Shown: in pieces, positions 39,012-44,028 of the stretch | How positions within the stretch are numbered: the first letter of the stretch is position 1 | How the letters are laid out: the number at the start of each line of letters is the position of its first letter | Source: CAVPDE01 sp964580575 | GTDB lineage: Bacteria; Desulfobacterota; DSM-4660; Desulfatiglandales; HGW-15 | Assembly: GCA_964580575.1 (NCBI GenBank) | Contig: CAZOLJ010000038.1 | Coordinates: 1-44,028, forward strand | Length of the DNA: 44,028 nucleotides | Direction of reading: 5' to 3' | Notes under the pieces: model-generated | What the model was told of the DNA's origin: nothing | Seen by the model: only the letters and a program-made list of their open reading frames with translations | The model's database searches: none | Program-made: the position numbers and the translations under genes

Positions 39012-40423
39012 CTCTTCTTTTCGGCGTCAAGGGAAAAATTATTCGTCTTCGCCACGGCGAGTACACGTCCGGCCCACTCCGGATTCCCGCCGGCGTGGAT
39101 GTGGGTGTATGTGGCGAGCACGTTTTTTCTGCACAGACCGTCTTTCTGCCCATCGATCCCTTCACCCCTGAGAACTTTGAAGACCGTTCGAGTATCGTCG
39201 GACGGGTGGAGCACTGCTTTCGAGTAATGGAACTCGTGTCCCTTCAGGACTTCGCCTACGGGGTAGTAAGGATTCCTGTCAGTGACTTCCAGAATGGTGT
39301 ACCCGTGGCCCTGAGGCTTTTTCTCCAGGATCAAGGACAGGGGAAGCGCTCCCACCATGGGAAACGCTTTTCCGTCAACGACAAGCTCTTTCCCGAGGAT
39401 CATCAGACCGCCACACTCCGCGTAGACCGGAAGACCTTCTTCAATCCTTTGCTTGAGAGCGGCTCTGAAAGGGGCATTGTCGGCAAGTGCCTGTGCCTGT
39501 GTCTCGGGAAAGCCTCCTCCGATGTACAGGGCGTCGATCGGCGGTAGCTCTCGATCTTCCAACGAGCTGATTTCTATCAGGAGAGCTCCGAGTCTTTTTA
39601 TCTCATCCAGGTTTTCAGGATAGTAAAACCAGAAGGACTTATCCCTGATCACACCGATCCGGGCTGGCTGCTCAGGCTTACCCGGAGCTCCTTCCTTTTT
39701 TGCCGCCACCGGAGGGTAGTCGAGGGAGGGCGCCTCGTGCGCCAGGTTCCAGAGCGTTTTCAAGTCCAGGTGTTTCTCCGCGACACCCCTGGCCCAGGCA
39801 ACGGCTTTTTCCGCAAAGTCGGTTTCAAGATGGGGGACGAGCCCCATGTGCCTCTCGGGAAATATGTTCTGTTTCAATTTGGGGACTGCGCCGACCACAG
39901 GGATTCCGCAATACTGCTCAACCGCATTTCGTGTGAGCGATTCCTGTCGAGGTCCTGCGACACGGTTCAGGATCACTCCGGTGATCCGCAGTTCAGGGTC
40001 GAATTTCTGGCACCCCATGACCAGGGCTGCCACAGTCCGGGTGGCCATGGTCACATCGACAATGAGGATGACCGGGCTCCTGATGATTCTTCCGAGCTCC
40101 CCTGTGCTGCAGCACCCGTCAAGGTCAAGGCCGTCGAAAAGACCGCGGTTGCCCTCGATCACGGAGATGTCGGCACCGGCCGAGTTCTGGAGTAAGGAAG
40201 TGACGATCTGCCCGGGATTCATGAGAAAAGGGTCAAGGTTGTAGCAGGGCCGGCCTGCCGCAAAGGAAAGCCATCCTGAGTCAATGAAATCAGGGCCTTT
40301 CTTGAAGGCGGCCACCCTGTGTCCCATTCCCTTCCATGCGGAAGTCAGGCCCAGAGACAGGATCGTCTTGCCGGATCCTCCCTTGAGGGCGGCTATGATG
40401 ATGCGTGGCGGATTGAAGCTCAT
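39008..40423 (-). CDS. dsrN: DsrN, siroheme amidase (cobyrinate a,c-diamide synthase-like)
   Basis: DsrN is the CbiA/CobB-type amidase thought to make the amidated siroheme of DsrAB. The 471-residue protein has an N-terminal P-loop ALKGGSGKTILSLGL (about residues 11-25), 'KKGPDFIDSGWLSFAAGRPCYNLDPFL', 'SVIEGNRGLFDG', and a class I glutamine amidotransferase end with 'YIGGGFPETQAQAL' and the nucleophile Cys in VYAECGGLMILG. Because it sits beside dsrABD and dsrC, DsrN is more likely than the corrin enzyme; the sequence alone cannot separate them. Confidence 0.85.
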   Translation of the reverse strand: MSFNPPRIIIAALKGGSGKTILSLGLTSAWKGMGHRVAAFKKGPDFIDSGWLSFAAGRPCYNLDPFLMNPGQIVTSLLQNSAGADISVIEGNRGLFDGLDLDGCCSTGELGRIIRSPVILIVDVTMATRTVAALVMGCQKFDPELRITGVILNRVAGPRQESLTRNAVEQYCGIPVVGAVPKLKQNIFPERHMGLVPHLETDFAEKAVAWARGVAEKHLDLKTLWNLAHEAPSLDYPPVAAKKEGAPGKPEQPARIGVIRDKSFWFYYPENLDEIKRLGALLIEISSLEDRELPPIDALYIGGGFPETQAQALADNAPFRAALKQRIEEGLPVYAECGGLMILGKELVVDGKAFPMVGALPLSLILEKKPQGHGYTILEVTDRNPYYPVGEVLKGHEFHYSKAVLHPSDDTRTVFKVLRGEGIDGQKDGLCRKNVLATYTHIHAGGNPEWAGRVLAVAKTNNFSLDAEKKS

Positions 40424-40451
40424 TGAAATAAAGCCAACCTCTACTCAGAAA

Positions 40452-40540
40452 ACCCCCCTCCTGACCCCTTTTCAAAGGGGGAAGAGTTCATGTGTCATCA
40501 TTTACCCCTCTTTTCTAAAGAGGGGTCAGGGGAGATTTTA
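40452..40540. repeat. Double hairpin of the CTCCCCTGACCCC family
   Basis: CCCCCTCCTGACCCC...GGGGG (40454-40481) and CCCCTC/GAGGGG with GGTCAGGGGAGATTT (40503-40540) form two hairpins. The second is the reverse complement of the phrase at 26914-26947. They lie between dsrN and the dsrA promoter. Confidence 0.55.
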
Positions 40541-40739
40541 CTCGCCTTGCCTGATATTGTATTCTGCGGTTCCCAGGATACCACGGTCCGCTAAGGGCAT
40601 GAAAGAACTGAATTGAAGAGTAAAAACAACCAGGATAACCCTCTTCATCACAATCTGAGGCCTATAGAACTCCCTCAAAAGATTGTCAATAAAATAGGGG
40701 GTTCCAGGCTGGAAAGTGTCAGCGCCTAAACGATTTTTG

Positions 40740-40769
40740 TTGACATCGGAGGCACTTTATTTTTATAAG
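40740..40769 (+). promoter_or_regulatory. Promoter of the dsrABD operon
   Basis: TTGACA (40740-40745), an 18-base spacer, TATAAG (40764-40769). This gives a leader of about 290 bases before dsrA. The 640-bp gap upstream of dsrA holds this promoter, the hairpins above and the stem-loop at 40921-40950, and no gene that I can see. Confidence 0.6.
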
Positions 40770-40920
40770 CGTTTGTCTATTCTTTCAATGGGTTGAGCTA
40801 TTTCGAGAACCTTGGGCTTGCCGCAACCAGTAACAGCGAATCCCTGATTTCGAAAGCTTGGACCGTCCAAACACTCCATCCGGTTTATTTTCAGGAAGTT
40901 GGAGACGGAAGGAATTTTCT

Positions 40921-40950
40921 CGTCCCCATGTGTTCGTTTAGGCGGGGACG
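40921..40950 (+). promoter_or_regulatory. Stem-loop in the dsrA leader
   Basis: CGTCCCC (40921-40927) pairs with GGGGACG (40944-40950), loop 16 bases. It lies in the long predicted leader. No known riboswitch consensus is evident; it may affect stability or bind a regulator. Confidence 0.35.
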
Positions 40951-41068
40951 GGTGTTGAGATTAGACTATTGAGGGAGGAGGTGAACAGAGGTGCAGCGTA
41001 TCTTTACGGGGTTGCCCCCTTGCTGAGATCGGCTAGAACATTTTATTTTTCAAGAGGAGGCGTTGATA

Positions 41069-42490
41069 ATGGCTTTTGAACCAAAAGAACCGCAAAAGGA
41101 AATAAAATACAAGGAAGCCAGAATTTATTCTGACGCGGAGTTGCACAATTACACAGAAGACGAACTCAAGAAATTCAAGATCAAACACAGCACACCCATG
41201 TGCGATGATTTGGAAAAAGGACCATGGCCCAGCTTCGTGGCAGATGCAAAACGGGCGGCCCTTCACCGTCGCAAACTTCCGGACAATCGCATGATGATCG
41301 ACCGCAACGTGGTCGAAGATCTGCTCGGGCAGCTCGAACTGTCCTACGAGCACGGCGAGACCCATTGGAAGCACGGCGGCATCGTGGGCGTGTTCGGTTA
41401 CGGCGGCGGCGTCATCGGTCGGTACTCCGATCTCCAGGAACAGTTCCCGTCTATCGCCCACTTTCACACCATGCGTGTTAACCAACCGGGAAGCTATTTC
41501 TACAACACGGACTACCTCAGAACTCTTTGTGATCTGTGGGAGTACCGGGGAAGCGGGATGATGAATTTCCATGGATCCACGGGCGACATCATTTTCCTCG
41601 GCACCTTTACCGAGCAACTGGAGCCCATTTTCTTTGAGCTGACCCATGTGCTCCAGCAGGATCTGGGCGGGTCGGGTTCAAACCTGAGAACCCCTTCCTG
41701 CTGCATCGGCAAGGCCCGCTGCGAGTGGTCCTGCTATGACACGCAGGACATGTGCTATGAAATGACGCATCATTATCAGGATGAATTGCACCGTCCCCAG
41801 TTCCCCTACAAATTCAAATTCAAATTTGACGGTTGCCCGAACTGCTGTGTGGCCTCTATCGCCCGTGCGGACATGTCCTTCATCGGAACCTGGAAAGATG
41901 ACATCCGGATCGACCAGAAAGCCGTGAAAGCGTACATCGGCGGAGAGATCAAACCCAACGCCGGAGCCCACGCAGGAAAAGAGTGGGGCAAGTTCGACAT
42001 CGAGAAAGAAGTCATCGGCCTCTGCCCGACCGGTTGCATGTGGATGGAAAAAGGGAATCTGATGATCGACAACAAGGAATGCAACCGCTGCATGCACTGC
42101 ATCAACGTGATGCCGCAAGCGTTGTGGCCGGGGAAAGATACCGGTGTGTCCATCCTCCTGGGTGCCAAGGCGCCCATTCTGGAAGGCGCGCAGATGTCTC
42201 TCCTGACTGTTCCCTTTATGAAGGCCGAGCCTCCCTATGACAACATCAAGGAGAAGGTGATTGAGCCGGTTTGGGAATGGTGGATGGAGGAAGGAAAGAA
42301 CCGCGAGCGGTTGGGCGAACTGATTCAGAGGCAGGGTATTCGGAGGCTCCTTGAGGTTCTGAACATCCCAGCGATGCCTCAAGTGGTCAAGGAACCACGG
42401 TCCAACCCCTACATCTTCTGGAAAGAGGAAGATGTTCCAGGCGGGTTCAAGAGAGACATCAAAGACTACCGATCAAGACACAAGAGATAG
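41069..42490 (+). CDS. dsrA: Dissimilatory sulfite reductase alpha subunit DsrA
   Basis: DsrA with DsrB reduces sulfite in the cytoplasm using siroheme and [4Fe-4S] clusters. The protein is 473 residues from ATG 41069, chosen because AAGAGGAGGC precedes it. Motifs: SCCIGKARCEWSC and GCPNCCVASIARAD, the cysteine set coordinating the siroheme-coupled cluster, and an inserted ferredoxin domain with 'GLCPTGCMW' and 'CNRCMHCINVMPQAL'. The 'GSGSNLRTPS' and 'CYDTQDMC' stretches are typical of reductive-type DsrA. dsrB starts 23 bases downstream. Confidence 0.97.
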   Translation: MAFEPKEPQKEIKYKEARIYSDAELHNYTEDELKKFKIKHSTPMCDDLEKGPWPSFVADAKRAALHRRKLPDNRMMIDRNVVEDLLGQLELSYEHGETHWKHGGIVGVFGYGGGVIGRYSDLQEQFPSIAHFHTMRVNQPGSYFYNTDYLRTLCDLWEYRGSGMMNFHGSTGDIIFLGTFTEQLEPIFFELTHVLQQDLGGSGSNLRTPSCCIGKARCEWSCYDTQDMCYEMTHHYQDELHRPQFPYKFKFKFDGCPNCCVASIARADMSFIGTWKDDIRIDQKAVKAYIGGEIKPNAGAHAGKEWGKFDIEKEVIGLCPTGCMWMEKGNLMIDNKECNRCMHCINVMPQALWPGKDTGVSILLGAKAPILEGAQMSLLTVPFMKAEPPYDNIKEKVIEPVWEWWMEEGKNRERLGELIQRQGIRRLLEVLNIPAMPQVVKEPRSNPYIFWKEEDVPGGFKRDIKDYRSRHKR

Positions 42491-42513
42491 TTCCAGAGAG
42501 GAGGTAATCAATC

Positions 42514-43695
42514 ATGGCATTGTCTATAGATAAATTAGGACGGTTTAATCCCCAAAAACCCATGGAAAACAGGATCACAGACCTTGGGCCGCGCCACTTC
42601 TGGCAATACTTTCCGCCCATGATCCAGAAGAACTACGGGAAGTGGAAATATCATGAAATCCTCGAACCCGGCGTGCTGGTTCACGTCGCAGAAAGCGGGG
42701 ACAAGCTTTTCACCATCCGAGTGGGCGGCGCCCGACTCATGTCGGTCGAGAATGTGCGTGAACTCTGCGACATCGCAGACAAGTACTGCAACGGCTATTT
42801 TCGGTTCACCACCCGCAATAACATTGAGTTTATGGTCGACAGCCTGGACAAAGTTCAGGCCCTTAAAAAAGACCTGGCCGGCAGAAAGCATGTTTCCGGA
42901 AGCTTCAAGTTCCCCATCGGAGGGACAGGCGCCGGCGTGACGAACATCGTTCACACCCAGGGGTATATTCACTGCCACACCCCGGCAACGGATGCTTCGG
43001 CCATGGTCAAGGCGGTCATGGATGAGCTTTTCGGTTACTTCCAGAGCATGACGCTTCCGGCTCAGGTGAGGGTCTCCATGGCGTGCTGCCTTAACATGTG
43101 CGGCGCGGTCCATTGCTCCGACATCGCGCTTCTGGGCTATCACAGGAAACCTCCGATCGTCGACAGCGAGGTCCTGGAGAATGTGTGCGAAATCCCGCTG
43201 GTCATTGCCGCTTGCCCGACAGCAGCCATCTCCCCGTCCAAGACGGATGAAGGCAAGAAGACGGTGAAGATCAAAGAAGAGCGCTGCATGTTCTGCGGCA
43301 ACTGCTACACCATGTGCATGGCTCTTCCGTTGACGGACAAAGAAGGGGACTGCGTCACCATCATGGCAGGAGGCAAGGTCTCCAACCGGATCTCGCCGCC
43401 CAAGTTCTCGAAGGTCGTGGTGGCCGGTGTGCCGAACACCCATCCGCGGTATCCGGAAGCGGTCAGCGTGGTCAAGCAGATCATCGAAGCCTATGCCAAG
43501 GATGCGAAGAAGTATGAGCGGATCGGCGACTGGGCGGAGAGGATCGGCTGGGAGAAATTCTTCGACAAATGCGGGATTCCATTCACCCAGCACCTGATCG
43601 ACGACTATCGGCTGGCCTACGATACGTATCGGACCTCGACGCAGTTCAAGTTCACCGATGCGTCCTGGGCAGTGACCGACGCGCTAGAGGGTTAG
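42514..43695 (+). CDS. dsrB: Dissimilatory sulfite reductase beta subunit DsrB
   Basis: The 393-residue beta subunit carries the catalytic siroheme site: 'VSMACCLNMCGAVHCSDIA' with the siroheme-cluster cysteines, the preceding 'SNIVHTQGYIHCHTPATDASA'-type segment (here TNIVHTQGYIHCHTPATDAS) and a ferredoxin domain 'CMFCGNCYTMCMALP'. GAGGAGGTAA precedes the ATG. It is slightly longer than many DsrB (about 380) but intact. Confidence 0.97.
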   Translation: MALSIDKLGRFNPQKPMENRITDLGPRHFWQYFPPMIQKNYGKWKYHEILEPGVLVHVAESGDKLFTIRVGGARLMSVENVRELCDIADKYCNGYFRFTTRNNIEFMVDSLDKVQALKKDLAGRKHVSGSFKFPIGGTGAGVTNIVHTQGYIHCHTPATDASAMVKAVMDELFGYFQSMTLPAQVRVSMACCLNMCGAVHCSDIALLGYHRKPPIVDSEVLENVCEIPLVIAACPTAAISPSKTDEGKKTVKIKEERCMFCGNCYTMCMALPLTDKEGDCVTIMAGGKVSNRISPPKFSKVVVAGVPNTHPRYPEAVSVVKQIIEAYAKDAKKYERIGDWAERIGWEKFFDKCGIPFTQHLIDDYRLAYDTYRTSTQFKFTDASWAVTDALEG

Positions 43696-43723
43696 TAAAC
43701 CCATATCATAGAGGAGTAATCCA

Positions 43724-43954
43724 ATGGACGATTATAGACAGGCAATCCTCGATTTTGCCGAAACCAGCAAGAAGAGCAAGTTCTACTTCAACGACCTGGA
43801 GGCAGCCGTCAAGGAGAAGTTTCCTACCGCCAAGACAAGGGACATCAAGAAGGCGGCGACCGAACTGGTCAACACGGAGAAGCTGATCTATTTCTCCACC
43901 GGCAGCACGACCATGTACGGGCTCAAAGGCCGCGGCCAGACTGAGGATCATTAG
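43724..43954 (+). CDS. dsrD: DsrD, dsrAB-associated winged-helix protein
   Basis: DsrD is a small winged-helix protein found next to dsrAB in reductive sulfate reducers; it is reported to stimulate DsrAB activity. The 76-residue sequence starts MDDYRQAILDFAETSKKSKF and has 'TRDIKKAATELVNTEKLIYFSTGSTTMYGLKG', the winged-helix end. AGAGGAG precedes it. Its presence argues that the Dsr system here runs in the reductive direction. Confidence 0.95.
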   Translation: MDDYRQAILDFAETSKKSKFYFNDLEAAVKEKFPTAKTRDIKKAATELVNTEKLIYFSTGSTTMYGLKGRGQTEDH

Positions 43955-43989
43955 AATCAAGCCGGAAGGCAGTGATTCAATCAGGACAG

Positions 43990-44020
43990 GGGGTCGCTAT
44001 CCCTCCCGGATGGCGACCCC
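43990..44020 (+). terminator. Terminator of the dsrABD operon
   Basis: GGGGTCGCTATCC (43990-44002) pairs with GGATGGCGACCCC (44008-44020), 13 pairs with one T-G, a five-base loop, and a short T-run begins at the window end (CATTT). Confidence 0.8.
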
Positions 44021-44028
44021 GGTCATTT

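Noticed and set aside
40770..41068. A cobalamin-type riboswitch in the dsrA leader, suggested by the neighbouring dsrN
   Set aside because: No B12-box-like core could be seen; only a simple stem-loop is present.
41812..41830. AAATTC repeats inside dsrA
   Set aside because: They simply encode a KFKFKF stretch conserved in DsrA-like sequences; frame is intact.

Overview
The window looks like a chromosomal segment of a sulfate- or sulfite-reducing bacterium of the Desulfobacterota (former Deltaproteobacteria). The evidence is a complete dissimilatory sulfite reductase gene set (dsrABD, the siroheme amidase dsrN, dsrC and dsrMKJOP), a periplasmic tetraheme cytochrome c3-like protein, and a Desulfobacterota-style mix of neighbours. 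A Syntrophobacteria-like relative is my guess and is not proven by the sequence. I saw no rRNA, tRNA or CRISPR array.

Layout: (1) 1-6.4 kb is an accessory island: a decaying type I restriction-modification locus (hsdM, hsdS, rhuM, and a broken hsdR fused in frame to a YgjP-type metallopeptidase), then a compact three-gene cassette of unknown function (a TIGR04255-family protein plus two small partners). (2) 6.4-16.3 kb is mostly housekeeping: an ACT-domain protein, a SIMPL-domain secreted protein, a WbqC-like protein, a Tat-exported YibQ-type deacetylase relative, tatC, glycerate 2-kinase, a glycosyltransferase stump, ruvB-ruvA, ruvC-yebC and rlmE. (3) 16.3-22.7 kb is the dsrMKJOP operon, which carries electrons between the membrane quinone pool or periplasm and cytoplasmic DsrC. 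It is preceded by an RsbRD-like gene and followed by a ferredoxin. (4) 22.7-24.9 kb holds a tetraheme cytochrome, small toxin-antitoxin-type genes (DUF2283, DUF433), a RES-toxin remnant and a B3/4-domain protein. (5) 25.0-37.5 kb is a branched-chain amino-acid operon: cimA, leuA, leuC, leuD, ilvD, ilvB, ilvN, ilvC, leuB. CimA plus shared LeuCD/LeuB gives threonine-independent isoleucine synthesis; only the transaminase is missing here. Upstream of cimA lies a well-formed transcription attenuator: promoter, 38-codon leader peptide rich in Leu/Ile/Val, antiterminator and intrinsic terminator. (6) 37.7-44.0 kb holds a nitrilase-family gene, dsrC and dsrN on the minus strand, and dsrA-dsrB-dsrD on the plus strand, ending in a strong terminator.

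The most unusual global feature is the intergenic DNA. Almost every larger gap is filled with imperfect palindromes built of iterated 7- or 8-base words (for example GGAGTAAT, CAGTAAG, GTGACAA) on one arm and their reverse complements on the other. Three copies of one version share a 63-base core and all lie in the leu/ilv operon. Several supply the stop codon of the preceding gene. The other notable items are the attenuator, the hsdR-metallopeptidase fusion with its deletion scar, the hsdR-start duplication flanking rhuM, and the three-gene TIGR04255 cassette.

All family names rest on recognising motifs by eye; no database search was run.
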